64,000 nt of DNA from Paeniglutamicibacter terrestris (GCF_012271785.1 NZ_JAAWVT010000003.1:124001-188000); one strand, 5' to 3'. Shown: positions 45,976-55,006, counted from the first letter of the stretch. The notes: a model not told the origin generated them from the letters alone. Translations and numbers: made by a program.

Positions 45976-47547
45976 GTGGCAGCCTTCATCGACCGAGTGG
46001 TCCTCCATGTCTCCGGTGGTACCGGTGGGCACGGCTGTGTCTCCATCAAACGAGAAAAATTCAAGCCGCTGGGTGGTCCAGACGGTGGCAGTGGCGGTGA
46101 CGGTGGCAACGTGGTTTTGCGCGTAGACGCCCAGACCACCACGCTGCTGTCCTACCACCACTCACCGCACCGCCACGCCGGAAACGGCGAAGGCGGCAAG
46201 GGCGATCTGCGCCCGGGTAAAAACGGCGAATCGCTGGTCCTGCCGGTGCCCGAGGGCACCGTCGTTAAGACGCGTGACGGGGTCATCCTCGCGGACCTCA
46301 TCGGCGATGGCACCGAATACGTTGTTGCAGCAGGTGGCCTCGGTGGCCTGGGCAACGCCGGACTTTCCAGCCAACGCCGTAAGGCTCCCGGCTTCGCGCT
46401 GTTGGGCACCCCGGGCACCGCCGCCGAGGTCGTCCTTGAACTTAAGTCCGTTGCCGACGTAGCCCTCGTGGGCTACCCATCGGCCGGCAAGTCCTCGCTG
46501 ATCGCCGCGATCTCCGCAGCGCGTCCGAAGATCGCCGACTACCCGTTCACCACCCTGGTCCCGAACCTCGGTGTGGTTCAGGCCGGCGAGGTGCGTTACA
46601 CCGTGGCAGATGTTCCGGGTTTGATCCCCGGCGCCTCACAGGGCCGCGGCCTGGGCCTAGAATTCCTGCGCCACGTAGAACGCTGTGCAGCCTTGGTGCA
46701 CGTGCTTGACTGCGGTGCCCTGGAAACCGATCGAGACCCCGTCTCTGACCTGGAAACCATCCAGGCCGAACTCGACGCCTACGAGGTTGACTCCTCCTTC
46801 GCCGGTGCCGATGGACAGATCATCCCATTGAACGAACGCCCGCGTCTGGTGGCCCTGAACAAGGTCGACATGCCAGATGGCCGGGATATGGCCGAATTTG
46901 TACGCCCGGAACTGGAGAAGCGTGGCTACCGCGTCTTCGAGGTCTCGGCCATGAGCCGCGAGGGATTGCGTGAGCTCTCCTTCGCAATGTCCGAGCTGGT
47001 CACCGAGGCCCGCGCCAAGATCGAGGCAGCTCCGTTGCCCGTTGCCGTGGAGATGCTGCGTCCGCGCGCCACCAAGGCCAGCAGGGCCGGCTTTGTGATC
47101 CGCAAGGAAGAGCGTAACCTCGAGCCGCTGTTCCGCGTCATTGGCGAAAAGCCGGAGCGCTGGATCATGCAGACCGACTTCCGCAATGACGAGGCTGTGG
47201 GCTACCTGGCCGACCGCCTGGCCAAGCTGGGTGTTGAAAACCAGCTGTACAAGCTGGGCGCACGTCCCGGCGATGCAGTGGTCATCGGTTCCGAGGCTGA
47301 TGCAGTGGTCTTCGACTGGGAGCCGACGATGGCTGCCGGCGCCGAACTGCTCGGTTCACGCCGTGGCCAGGACGAGCGCCTGGCCGAATTTGGTGCCCGT
47401 CCCTCCCGTGAGGAGAAGAAGGCCCAGCACGAAGCGCGTAAGGACGCGAAGACTGCTGCACGCGACGACTTGGAAGCCGAACGCAAGGCCGGAATCTGGA
47501 CGGAGTCCGTGAACTACAAGCACCAGCTACCTAAGGCAGGGGAGTAA
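45976..47547 (+). CDS. obgE: Obg-family GTPase
   Basis: ObgE/CgtA binds the 50S subunit and links GTP levels to ribosome assembly. The 523-residue product has the glycine-rich Obg fold ([13 protein letters not shown] and [16 protein letters not shown]), the G domain ([27 protein letters not shown]), and the C-terminal OCT domain. The tail is basic and charged. The GTG at 45976 is preceded by AGGAG at 9 bases. proB starts ten bases after its stop, so the two are co-transcribed. Confidence 0.96.
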   Translation: MAAFIDRVVLHVSGGTGGHGCVSIKREKFKPLGGPDGGSGGDGGNVVLRVDAQTTTLLSYHHSPHRHAGNGEGGKGDLRPGKNGESLVLPVPEGTVVKTRDGVILADLIGDGTEYVVAAGGLGGLGNAGLSSQRRKAPGFALLGTPGTAAEVVLELKSVADVALVGYPSAGKSSLIAAISAARPKIADYPFTTLVPNLGVVQAGEVRYTVADVPGLIPGASQGRGLGLEFLRHVERCAALVHVLDCGALETDRDPVSDLETIQAELDAYEVDSSFAGADGQIIPLNERPRLVALNKVDMPDGRDMAEFVRPELEKRGYRVFEVSAMSREGLRELSFAMSELVTEARAKIEAAPLPVAVEMLRPRATKASRAGFVIRKEERNLEPLFRVIGEKPERWIMQTDFRNDEAVGYLADRLAKLGVENQLYKLGARPGDAVVIGSEADAVVFDWEPTMAAGAELLGSRRGQDERLAEFGARPSREEKKAQHEARKDAKTAARDDLEAERKAGIWTESVNYKHQLPKAGE

Positions 47548-47556
47548 CCCAGCATC

Positions 47557-48696
47557 GTGAAAGCCACTAACCAGCCCTCGGGCATTACCCAGAGAACAGA
47601 CCTACCGCGTGCTTCACGCATCGTGGTAAAGGTCGGTTCCTCATCGCTCACCACCCTGTCCGGAGGTATCTCCGAGGAGGCGCTGAGCTCTCTGGTTGAT
47701 CGCCTGGCTGCGGTGCACACGTCGGGAATCGAGCTGATCCTCGTATCCTCCGGTGCCATTGCCGCAGGACTGGCTCCGCTGGATTTGGGACGGCGCCCAC
47801 GGGATCTTGCCACTCAGCAGGCCGCCGCGTCGGTGGGCCAAGGCCTGCTGATGGCCAGGTACACCCAAGCGTTTTCCGCCCATGGTGTGACGGTCGGACA
47901 GGTTCTGCTCTCCGCCGATGACCTGATCCGTCGTCGGCAGTACGCCAATGCGTTCCGCGCGTTGAACCGGCTGCTGGCTCTGGGCGTGGTGCCCATCGTG
48001 AACGAAAACGACACGGTGGCCACCCACGAGATCCGTTTTGGTGACAATGATCGGCTCGCGGCCCTGGTGGCGCACCTGGTCAAGGCCGATGCCTTGGTGC
48101 TGCTCTCGGATGTTGACGCGGTTTACGATGCCCCGCCAAACGCCGGGGGGGTGCGGGTACCTCGCGTAGATCGTGACGAAGACCTTGCCTCCGTGCGTGT
48201 TGGAAGCACCGGCGGAGCCGGACTTGGCACCGGCGGCATGGCCACCAAGATCGAGGCAGCTACCATGAGCGCGGAATCTGGTATTCCGGCGCTGGTGACC
48301 TCTACCGCTAACGCCGCCGCGGCGCTGGCCGGTGAGGACGTGGGAACATGGTTCTCCGCCCGTGGTGTCCGCCGTTCCACCCGCATGCTGTGGCTGGCCC
48401 ACCTAGCCTCCACGCGCGGGCGGTTGAAGCTTGATGCCGGAGCCGTTCGGGCGATCAGTGCCGGGACAGCATCGCTGTTGCCGGCGGGGATCATCGGCGT
48501 CAGTGGGTCCTTCGAGGCCGGGGATGCGGTGGAAATTACCGACGCAGCCGGTGCCATCATTGCCCGCGGTCTGGTGAATTTCTCCTCCGCGGAACTTCCG
48601 CAGATGCTCGGTCGCACCACCCAGGACCTCGGCGAGGACCTCGGGTCACAATTCGAACGTTCAGTTGTTCACGTTGATGATTTGGTGCTTGTCTAA
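47557..48696 (+). CDS. proB: Glutamate 5-kinase
   Basis: ProB catalyses the first step of proline synthesis, phosphorylating glutamate. The 379-residue product has VVKVGSSSLTT, the SSGAIAAG loop, NENDTVAT with the glutamate contacts, and GTGGMATKIEAA. A C-terminal PUA domain follows. It lies behind obgE with a ten-base gap. ProA, the next enzyme, is the next gene but has its own promoter. Confidence 0.96.
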   Translation: MKATNQPSGITQRTDLPRASRIVVKVGSSSLTTLSGGISEEALSSLVDRLAAVHTSGIELILVSSGAIAAGLAPLDLGRRPRDLATQQAAASVGQGLLMARYTQAFSAHGVTVGQVLLSADDLIRRRQYANAFRALNRLLALGVVPIVNENDTVATHEIRFGDNDRLAALVAHLVKADALVLLSDVDAVYDAPPNAGGVRVPRVDRDEDLASVRVGSTGGAGLGTGGMATKIEAATMSAESGIPALVTSTANAAAALAGEDVGTWFSARGVRRSTRMLWLAHLASTRGRLKLDAGAVRAISAGTASLLPAGIIGVSGSFEAGDAVEITDAAGAIIARGLVNFSSAELPQMLGRTTQDLGEDLGSQFERSVVHVDDLVLV

Positions 48697-48714
48697 CATT
48701 TTTTTCATATCGCT

Positions 48715-48758
48715 ACGGCCCGCCTACCCGATGTTGCTTAACATAGGAGGCGGGCCGT
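48715..48758 (+). terminator. Inverted repeat between proB and proA
   Basis: ACGGCCCGCCT (48715-48725) is perfectly repeated in inverse at 48748-48758. A T run lies before it rather than after it, so it is not a textbook terminator for proB. Confidence 0.5.
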
Positions 48759-48771
48759 GGTGTATCCACCG

Positions 48772-48777
48772 TAGAAT
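48772..48777 (+). promoter_or_regulatory. -10 box of a leaderless proA transcript
   Basis: TAGAAT (TANNNT) ends 8 bases before the proA ATG and no Shine-Dalgarno is present in between. Confidence 0.5.
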
Positions 48778-48785
48778 GGCTAACC

Positions 48786-50105
48786 ATGAGTCAGAACACC
48801 AGCACAGCACAGAATTTCACCGACGTTACCGCGCAAACCGGTGGTATTGAGGGTGCCACGGTGGCCGTGGGCAGACTGGCAGACCGGGCCCGCGCGGCTT
48901 CGCGCGTGCTGGCCCGAGCCGATAGGAATTGGAAGGATCGGGCACTGCTGGCCATCGCCGCGTCCCTGAACACTCATCGTGCCGCGATCATCACGGCGAA
49001 CGCCAAGGATTTAGAGGTCGGCCGGGCCAACGGAACCTCCGATGCGCTCCTTGACCGGTTGAAGCTAAATGACTCCCGGGTTGATGCGCTGATCTCGGCC
49101 CTCGAGGAACTGGCATCCTTGCCCGATCCGGTGGGTACGGTGCTGCGTGGCCAGACCTTGCCCAACGGGTTGCGCCTACGTCAGGTTCACGTGCCCATGG
49201 GCGTGATCGGTGCCATTTATGAGGCTCGTCCCAACGTCACGGTGGACATCGCCGGGCTGGCCCTCAAGAGTGGAAACGCTGTGCTCTTGCGCGGTGGCAG
49301 TGCCGCGGCCCATTCCAATGTGGCCTTGCTGGCGCTGATCCGTGATGCGCTGGAATCGGTGGGCCTGCCTGCCGACGCCGTGGCTTCGGTTGATGCGTGG
49401 GGTCGCGATGGAGCCGACGCGATGATGGCCGCCCGCGGCAAGATCGACGTACTGATTCCGCGCGGTGGCCGCGAACTGATCCAGCGCGTGGTCAGTACCG
49501 CGAAGGTTCCGGTCATCGAGACCGGCGAGGGTAATGTGCACATTTACCTGGATGAGTCGGCCGATGCTTCCATGGCAGCGCCGATCCTACTGAACGCCAA
49601 GACTCAGCGCCCCTCGGTGTGCAATACCGTCGAGACTCTGCTGCTGCACGCCAACGCGAAGGCGGCCAGCGAGGTCTTGGCAGCCCTGCACAAGGCGGGA
49701 GTTCGCCTGCACGTTGATGCCCGGGCCAAGGTGTTCGCCGGTGCGACCCCGACCATCGATGCCCAAGAGTCCGATTGGGACACCGAATACATGGATCTTG
49801 ATCTGGCGGTGGCGGTGGTAGATGACCTTGATGGTGCCATCGCTCACATCCGTCAGCACAGTACCGGGCACACCGAAGCGATTCTGACCAATGATCTGGC
49901 CCACGCCGAACGCTTTATTGCCGAGGTTGATTCGGCTGCGGTCATCGTTAATGCCTCCACCCGCTTCACCGACGGCGGGCAACTGGGCCTCGGTGCGGAG
50001 GTCGGCATCTCGACGCAGAAGATGCACGCTCGGGGCCCGATGGGCCTGCGCGAGCTCACCACCACCAAGTGGATTGTGCAGGGCGATGGGCATGTTCGTT
50101 CGTAG
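48786..50105 (+). CDS. proA: Glutamate-5-semialdehyde dehydrogenase (gamma-glutamyl phosphate reductase)
   Basis: ProA reduces gamma-glutamyl phosphate with NADPH to the semialdehyde, which cyclises toward proline. The 439-residue product has VIGAIYEARPNVTVDIAGL, GNAVLLRGGSAA and the catalytic cysteine in AKTQRPSVCNTVETLLLH. The end QKMHARGPMGLRELTTTKW is also typical. A -10 box 8 bases before the ATG suggests a leaderless mRNA. Confidence 0.96.
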   Translation: MSQNTSTAQNFTDVTAQTGGIEGATVAVGRLADRARAASRVLARADRNWKDRALLAIAASLNTHRAAIITANAKDLEVGRANGTSDALLDRLKLNDSRVDALISALEELASLPDPVGTVLRGQTLPNGLRLRQVHVPMGVIGAIYEARPNVTVDIAGLALKSGNAVLLRGGSAAAHSNVALLALIRDALESVGLPADAVASVDAWGRDGADAMMAARGKIDVLIPRGGRELIQRVVSTAKVPVIETGEGNVHIYLDESADASMAAPILLNAKTQRPSVCNTVETLLLHANAKAASEVLAALHKAGVRLHVDARAKVFAGATPTIDAQESDWDTEYMDLDLAVAVVDDLDGAIAHIRQHSTGHTEAILTNDLAHAERFIAEVDSAAVIVNASTRFTDGGQLGLGAEVGISTQKMHARGPMGLRELTTTKWIVQGDGHVRS

Positions 50106-50208
50106 CCACGTGCCAAGGTGGGTACGATAGAAGATAACAAGGCAAACAGCTAGATGACCGTGTCGGATGCCCCTGGGCATGCCGAACACATTAACACCCT
50201 GGAGAGAC

Positions 50209-50427
50209 ATGTTTACTCAGTCCCTAAACGCAGCCATTCTGGCATCCGAGAGCGCCGGTATGTCGACCCAAACCCACGCGATCATCGTCGGTGGCTGCAT
50301 CTTCTTGGGCTTCATGTTGCTGCTGTTGATCACCATGTCTTACACCAACGTCGGCAACCGCCACGAGATCAAGGCAGAGGCCGAAGACACGCACCGCACG
50401 CACACCAACAACCACGGCCATCACTAG
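50209..50427 (+). CDS. Small single-pass membrane protein
   Basis: The 72-residue product has one membrane helix ([19 protein letters not shown], residues 25-43) and a charged, His-rich tail ending [14 protein letters not shown] lies 2-7 bases before the ATG at 50209. A small membrane protein gene upstream of nadD is common in Micrococcaceae; the function is unknown. Confidence 0.7.
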   Translation: MFTQSLNAAILASESAGMSTQTHAIIVGGCIFLGFMLLLLITMSYTNVGNRHEIKAEAEDTHRTHTNNHGHH

Positions 50428-50470
50428 TCGTCTGACGGCCGAAAGAACGGACCGCCCATTTCGCCTTGGT

Positions 50471-51061
50471 GTGATGGGCGGGACATTCGATCCAATTCAC
50501 CACGGCCACTTGGTGGCGGCGAGCGAAGTTGCCTCGGTATTCGACCTCGATGAGGTTGTCTTTGTTCCCACCGGTGAACCGTGGCAGAAATCGGACCGTG
50601 ACGTTGCCGAGGCCGAACATCGTTACCTGATGACGGTGATTGCCACAGCGGCTAACCCACGTTTCACCGTAAGCCGAGTAGATATCGATCGTCCGGGTCC
50701 CACCTATACGATCGATACACTGCGGGATTTGCGGGCGCAGCGTCCGGACGCCGAATTGTTCTTCATCACCGGAGCCGACGCGATGGCTCAGATTCTGGGT
50801 TGGAAGGACGCCGAGGAACTGTGGTCGCTGGCCCATTTCGTGGGAGTCACCAGGCCCGGTCACGAGTTGCCGGTGCTTGATCGCAGCGGTGTGTCGTTGA
50901 TGGAAGTTCCCGCGATGTCGATCTCCTCGACGGATTGCCGGGAACGAGTACGCACCGGGCATCCGGTCTGGTATTTGGTGCCGGACGGCGTGGTGCAGTA
51001 CATCGGCAAGTACAAGCTGTATAACAACAAGAACAACGCAGTAAACAACGGCCAGGGTTAA
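50471..51061 (+). CDS. nadD: Nicotinate-nucleotide adenylyltransferase
   Basis: NadD makes deamido-NAD from nicotinate mononucleotide and ATP. The 196-residue product has the nucleotidyltransferase motif [11 protein letters not shown] and the C-terminal [11 protein letters not shown]. The annotated start is uncertain: GTG 50471 and ATG 50474 leave almost no first beta strand. The frame stays open upstream and reads [10 protein letters not shown], so a non-standard start such as CTG 50432 may be used. An Asn/Lys-rich tail ([13 protein letters not shown]) ends the protein. It is followed by the Ala/Lys/Pro-rich gene after 11 bases. Confidence 0.93.
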   Translation: MMGGTFDPIHHGHLVAASEVASVFDLDEVVFVPTGEPWQKSDRDVAEAEHRYLMTVIATAANPRFTVSRVDIDRPGPTYTIDTLRDLRAQRPDAELFFITGADAMAQILGWKDAEELWSLAHFVGVTRPGHELPVLDRSGVSLMEVPAMSISSTDCRERVRTGHPVWYLVPDGVVQYIGKYKLYNNKNNAVNNGQG

Positions 51062-51072
51062 CCGGGCCGGGA

Positions 51073-52716
51073 ATGGACAAGATGAGCGACGAGACCGGGC
51101 CCGCGCTCAGCAGGCGTGCCCTGCGGGAGGCGCGACGTGCCGAGGCCGAAGCCCAGCTTGCCAAGGATGCAACGGCACTGGGCGATCAGCAAGACGCTGC
51201 CGTAAAACCCAAGGCCGCCACCGATTCCGTTTCCGCGCCCAAGAGCCAGCCGCCGGTACCTACCAAGCCCGCTGCTCCGGGAAAGCCGACAACGTCTGCA
51301 GCGGCTGCGCCCAAGGCTAAGGTCCCGGCGGCTACGCCGGTGCAAAAGCCAGCTGCGGCACCCAAAGCTGCGGCAAAACCCGTCGCAGCCAAACCTGCAG
51401 CCAAGGTAGAGCCGAAGCCTGTCGTAGCTAAGCCGGTTGCTGGCAAACCAGTTGTTCAGCCAGTTCCGAAGTCAGAGGCTGCCAAGCCGACGGCCGCGGT
51501 CGAACCCAAGCCTGCCGCCACGGCTGATCCAGATGCCCCTTCACGCAGCCGACGTGCTGCTGCCGGAGAGGTTGACGCACTCTCGACGCGCACCGAACGT
51601 TCCTCGTTGCAGCGTGCTCGTGATCGCGATGCGTTGCGTACGCGCCGTCGGCTTCAGGCCGAGGTATCGGAACTTTCGGTGAAAAACCCGGCTCCCGCTG
51701 AGGATCCGGCCCCGCTGACGCGTAAGCAGATGCGCCTGCAGACCTTGGGAGCCGCCAAAGACGCAGCCAAGCCGGCAAATTCCGAGCCCGAACCGCGTGC
51801 TGCCCAGATTCCGGCTCAACAAGCCAAGAATGCTGCACCGTCACCCGAGGCAAAGCCTGCCGTTGACCCGGCGGCATCGGCCACCGACGCCGCCGCCGCA
51901 CGGCTCAGCGTTGAAGAGGCACTGGCCCTGCGTCGACGTTCAGGCGGCGCGGTTGGTATTGAGCCGTTGCTCTTGGCCCCCGAAGAAGATCTCGCGGAGG
52001 TCGATCTTGAGGTCCTGGCCCAGCAGCGTGAACTAGCTGCTCGAGCCGCGATCATTTCTCGTCGTGCCGCCGAACGCCTGCGCCTTGAGGAAGAAAACAC
52101 TCAGCGTGCCGGCTCTCGTCGTTCGGATCCCTTCACCGGGGCCATGAACCACCTGCGTGATGAAGAGATCGAGAAGAAACTGGTTAATACCGGTGTTTCT
52201 GGTCCCCTCACGCGAGGTTACAACCTGGCGATGACCGACCAGGGAACCATCGTTGATTCCCTGAAGAACCCCGCGGCCCCTGCCGCAAAGACTCCGGCAT
52301 CGGCGCCCGCAACGCCGAAGCCGATGACCCCGGCTGCGAAAGCCCCGGCGGTCACACCTGCGCACAAGCCGAAGGCTGCTACTCCGGCCCCGGCACCGGC
52401 TCGTGACTCCACGTCACCAGCCGCTTCACCAGCTGCCGCAGCAGCACCGGCGCGGAAGGGTGCGGAGAAGTCCGCTACCGCCGCTCCGAAGGCGGTGGCA
52501 GTTCCCGATCCTGGGGATGCCATGGCCGAGAATGTTGTCACTGCACCTGCCGGACCGCCTGTGCGTGCCGTGCGTGCTCAGGGGCTCGAACCCCTGGACG
52601 TGCAGACCGCGGGTATGCGCCGTGCCAACAACATGTATTTGATGGTCATCGCGGCTTTGTCCGTTGGAGGTGCGGCGCTTGTCGCCGGCCTCATTATGTT
52701 CCTGAACTCCATCTAG
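51073..52716 (+). CDS. Ala/Lys/Pro-rich protein with C-terminal membrane helix
   Basis: The 547-residue protein is mostly low-complexity Ala-Lys-Pro (residues 40-155 and 395-490). Between these are charged helical segments: ALSRRALREARRAEAEAQLA near the N-terminus, RARDRDALRTRRRLQAEVSE near residue 185, and EEALALRRRSGGAVGIEPLL near residue 290. One membrane helix (NNMYLMVIAALSVGGAALVA) ends the chain, so it is probably tail-anchored with a long disordered cytoplasmic part. Many actinobacteria have such a protein between nadD and rsfS; no function is assigned. The ATG at 51073 or 51082 starts it. Confidence 0.75.
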   Translation: MDKMSDETGPALSRRALREARRAEAEAQLAKDATALGDQQDAAVKPKAATDSVSAPKSQPPVPTKPAAPGKPTTSAAAAPKAKVPAATPVQKPAAAPKAAAKPVAAKPAAKVEPKPVVAKPVAGKPVVQPVPKSEAAKPTAAVEPKPAATADPDAPSRSRRAAAGEVDALSTRTERSSLQRARDRDALRTRRRLQAEVSELSVKNPAPAEDPAPLTRKQMRLQTLGAAKDAAKPANSEPEPRAAQIPAQQAKNAAPSPEAKPAVDPAASATDAAAARLSVEEALALRRRSGGAVGIEPLLLAPEEDLAEVDLEVLAQQRELAARAAIISRRAAERLRLEEENTQRAGSRRSDPFTGAMNHLRDEEIEKKLVNTGVSGPLTRGYNLAMTDQGTIVDSLKNPAAPAAKTPASAPATPKPMTPAAKAPAVTPAHKPKAATPAPAPARDSTSPAASPAAAAAPARKGAEKSATAAPKAVAVPDPGDAMAENVVTAPAGPPVRAVRAQGLEPLDVQTAGMRRANNMYLMVIAALSVGGAALVAGLIMFLNSI

Positions 52717-52757
52717 CGTCCACGTGCGACGCCCCCAATTACTCAAGGAGAACCCCT

Positions 52758-53171
52758 ATGAGCGCCCATGAACATTCCCTCAACATGATCAAGACTGCCG
52801 CCCTCGCCGCGGCAGAAAAGCAGGCAGAAAACCTGGTTGCACTTGACGTTTCCGAACGCCTTGGTGTCACCGACGCTTTCCTGATCGCCTCGGCTGCTTC
52901 CGAGCGCCAGGTCAACTCCATCGTCGATGAGATCGAAGATGAAATTGATGCCAAGTTCGACGTGCGCCCGGTACGTCGCGAAGGCCGCGGCCAGGGCCGC
53001 TGGGTTCTGCTGGACTACTCGGATGTTGTCATCCACGTTCAGCACAACGAAGACCGTGTCTTCTACGCTCTTGAGCGCCTCTGGGGCGACTGCCCGGTCA
53101 TCGAATTGCCGACCACCGGCGAGCCCGCCACCGATATGTCTCACATCGAAACGCTTCCAGACGTCCTGTAA
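52758..53171 (+). CDS. rsfS: Ribosome silencing factor
   Basis: RsfS binds ribosomal protein L14 and blocks subunit joining when nutrients are scarce. The 137-residue product has NLVALDVSERLGVTDAFLIA, RREGRGQGRWVLLDYSDVVIH and FYALERLWGDC, all family-diagnostic. AAGGAG lies in the leader. It follows the Ala/Lys/Pro-rich gene in the usual nadD-rsfS order. Confidence 0.96.
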   Translation: MSAHEHSLNMIKTAALAAAEKQAENLVALDVSERLGVTDAFLIASAASERQVNSIVDEIEDEIDAKFDVRPVRREGRGQGRWVLLDYSDVVIHVQHNEDRVFYALERLWGDCPVIELPTTGEPATDMSHIETLPDVL

Positions 53172-53182
53172 GACCCTTCGAT

Positions 53183-53212
53183 TTGCACCACACGATTTGT
53201 GTGGCCTATGAT
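53183..53212 (+). promoter_or_regulatory. Candidate promoter of tRNA-Ala
   Basis: TTGCAC (53183-53188) and TATGAT (53207-53212) are 18 bases apart, 33 bases before the tRNA. A CCACAC/GTGTGG hairpin (53188-53204) occupies the spacer and may end the rsfS transcript. Confidence 0.55.
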
Positions 53213-53244
53213 GGTTGAGTTGCCCGAAAGGGCGGCTCTCATTT

Positions 53245-53320
53245 GGGGGTATGGCGCAGTTGGTAGCGCGTCTGCATGGCATGCAGAAGGTCAGGGGTTC
53301 GAATCCCCTTACCTCCACCA
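53245..53320 (+). tRNA. tRNA-Ala (anticodon GGC)
   Basis: The acceptor GGGGGTA pairs with TACCTCC (one G-T pair). The anticodon stem TCTGC/GCAGA encloses ATGGCAT with anticodon GGC. The T loop is TTCGAAT and the 3' CCA is encoded (53318-53320). Confidence 0.96.
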
Positions 53321-53330
53321 AAATCAAAAA

Positions 53331-53374
53331 ATAGCAAAGGTCTCCGACTCAGGTCGGGGGCCTTTGCTGTTTCC
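53331..53374 (+). terminator. Terminator after tRNA-Ala
   Basis: AGCAAAGG (53333-53340) pairs with CCTTTGCT (53361-53368) and the inner CCGAC/GTCGG extends the stem; GTTTCC follows. The next 190 bases up to the operator region hold no recognisable gene. Confidence 0.8.
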
Positions 53375-53566
53375 TCAGGGGGGCGCAATTGGGGCCGATA
53401 AGGGCTCTTGCTTAGTCCCATGAATCGCCGATAGGCCCTCTAAGAACGTGAAGCGGGCGTAGCTGGATACCAACGCGCCGAGATAGTCGGTTTGCGGATA
53501 TGTAGTTGCTTTCGAAATCTCGCGACTGGCATCGCTCTTGCCGATACATTTCCACAATGTTCGAAC

Positions 53567-53628
53567 CTTGTATGGAATGATACAAGCTTCAAACCTTGTG
53601 CAAGCTAGTACAAGTCTGTAGCCTTGTA
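53567..53628. promoter_or_regulatory. Array of CTTGTA palindromes before the SatD-like gene
   Basis: CTTGTAT (53567-53573) is inversely repeated as ATACAAG (53580-53586). CTTG-TG-CAAG follows at 53595-53604. TACAAG (53609-53614) is inversely repeated as CTTGTA (53623-53628), ending two bases before the ATG. The arrangement looks like a multi-dimer operator, and autoregulation by the HTH protein that follows is the obvious hypothesis. Confidence 0.75.
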
Positions 53629-53630
53629 TC

Positions 53631-54236
53631 ATGATTGTCATCACCATTGATCAACGCAAGTCTCGCTCGGGGCCGGACAAGGTTGAATCCTTACTGAGCC
53701 GGCTGGCTAGCGACTACGAAGCGACGAGAGGCTTTGAAAGAACCGCGGGTGATGAGATTCAAGGGGTATTCGAGGACGGAACCGTCGCCGTCATATTGGC
53801 CCTTGACGTTGCGCATACCGGGGAATGGAGTGTGGGAATCGGAGTCGGTTCCGTGCAAACTCCGATGCCTCGGGAAACCCGTGCAGGGAGGGGCCCAGCC
53901 TTCGAATATGCCCGCGATGCGGTCGAACGGGCAAAAAATACCAGTGCCTCCTTGGCGCTGTCTGGCCCCGGAGACGAAGCCGAACGGCTCGAGGCCGAAT
54001 TGCAAATTCTCGCGTTGGTCAATGCGCGGCGGACCGATTCGTCGGCCGAAGCTGGCATATTGGTATCCAAGGGGCTGACTCAGCGGCAAGTCGCCGCCAG
54101 CCTTGAGATCTCACAACAGGCCGTCTCGGCACGCCTAACCTCGGGCCTTTGGTACGAGGCCGCCAGGCTCGCGGACGTCGCGGGACGGGCATTGGACAGC
54201 TATTCGATGACGATGGACGAAGGGGAGCCTGCATGA
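53631..54236 (+). CDS. SatD-like protein with C-terminal HTH
   Basis: The 201-residue protein starts with a strand ending in Asp7 (MIVITIDQRKS). It has GDEIQGVF at residues 40-47, then VGIGVGSVQTP and RAGRGPAFEYARDAVERAK. These blocks, in this order, match the SatD family. They also recall a class III nucleotidyl cyclase core (Asp, Gly-Asp, IGI-G, aArl), though key cyclase residues are not all visible. A helix-turn-helix follows (LTQRQVAASLEISQQAVSARL, residues 148-168). The ATG directly abuts palindromic operators and has no Shine-Dalgarno. It overlaps the membrane gene by four bases. Biochemical function is unknown. Confidence 0.7.
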   Translation: MIVITIDQRKSRSGPDKVESLLSRLASDYEATRGFERTAGDEIQGVFEDGTVAVILALDVAHTGEWSVGIGVGSVQTPMPRETRAGRGPAFEYARDAVERAKNTSASLALSGPGDEAERLEAELQILALVNARRTDSSAEAGILVSKGLTQRQVAASLEISQQAVSARLTSGLWYEAARLADVAGRALDSYSMTMDEGEPA

Positions 54237-54784
54237 ACTGGATTGCCTGGGCACTGCTGATTCTTGTCATTCCACTAGGCGCCCCACGTTACTTTGCCGA
54301 TTCCGGCCTACGCTGGCCACTCAAACAGTCGATTACCAGCTACCTGCTTGTGTCCGTGCTTGCGCTGGCCGGGATCGCCGCGGCTATCGGTAGCCACCTT
54401 CCCGCTGCGGCTTCGATCCCGCACGAACTGGTGATCGTGGCTAGTGTTGCCGCGGCAACACTAGGTGGAGGTCCCGTCACCGAGACGGTCTTCAGGCTTG
54501 CGGCATTCAAAGGCAACCTAGGGGCGCCCAATGCTTCCGAGGAAGAGGGGCCGAGTCCGCTGCGTGGAGGAATGTGGATCGGGTTGCTGGAACGTGCTGC
54601 TATAGCTTCGACGCTCTGGGCCTCATGGCCCGAGGGGCTAGCGGTGGTTCTTGCGGTCAAGGGGCTCGGCCGATTCTCCGAGCTGAAGCAACATGCAGCC
54701 GCCGAGCAATTCATCCTGGGGACGTTCGTCAGTGTCTTGTGGGCTTGCGCAGCTGTCGGCGTCGGCAGAGTCATCGGTTTCTAG
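54233..54784 (+). CDS. Membrane protein paired with the SatD-like gene
   Basis: The 183-residue protein has five or so hydrophobic segments, with the last near AEQFILGTFVSVLWACAAVG. The stretch AVKGLGRFSELKQHAAAEQF resembles the end of DUF3307-type membrane proteins, which often lie beside satD genes; that similarity is from memory and is weak. The ATGA overlap with the SatD-like gene indicates coupled translation. The 229 bases after its stop hold no convincing gene. Confidence 0.65.
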   Translation: MNWIAWALLILVIPLGAPRYFADSGLRWPLKQSITSYLLVSVLALAGIAAAIGSHLPAAASIPHELVIVASVAAATLGGGPVTETVFRLAAFKGNLGAPNASEEEGPSPLRGGMWIGLLERAAIASTLWASWPEGLAVVLAVKGLGRFSELKQHAAAEQFILGTFVSVLWACAAVGVGRVIGF

Positions 54785-55000
54785 CCCACCGGTTGGCAAT
54801 CCGTGGCCGCAGCGCTTGGAATCTATATGAATCATGACTGGCATCTAGCGTTGTACTCTCGTTCCCACTTTTTACTGGCCAGGCTGCGCTCCTCAACTGG
54901 GTTGCCGATGCGGTACCTGCGCGGTCTTGTTCTAGACCCATCGGAATCCCGAACATGGGCCCCTATGGCGTTCCGGCGTCAGCGGTTAGATTCAACCCAC

Positions 55001-55006
55001 TAGAAT
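55001..55006 (+). promoter_or_regulatory. -10 box of a leaderless PhnA-like transcript
   Basis: TAGAAT ends 7 bases before the ATG at 55014. An earlier in-frame ATG (55005) lies within this box and is therefore unlikely to be the start. Confidence 0.5.

Noticed and set aside
53245-53320. tRNA-Ala as an attachment site for an island at 53.4-57.6 kb
   Set aside because: No copy of the tRNA 3' end and no integrase gene was seen in the following sequence.
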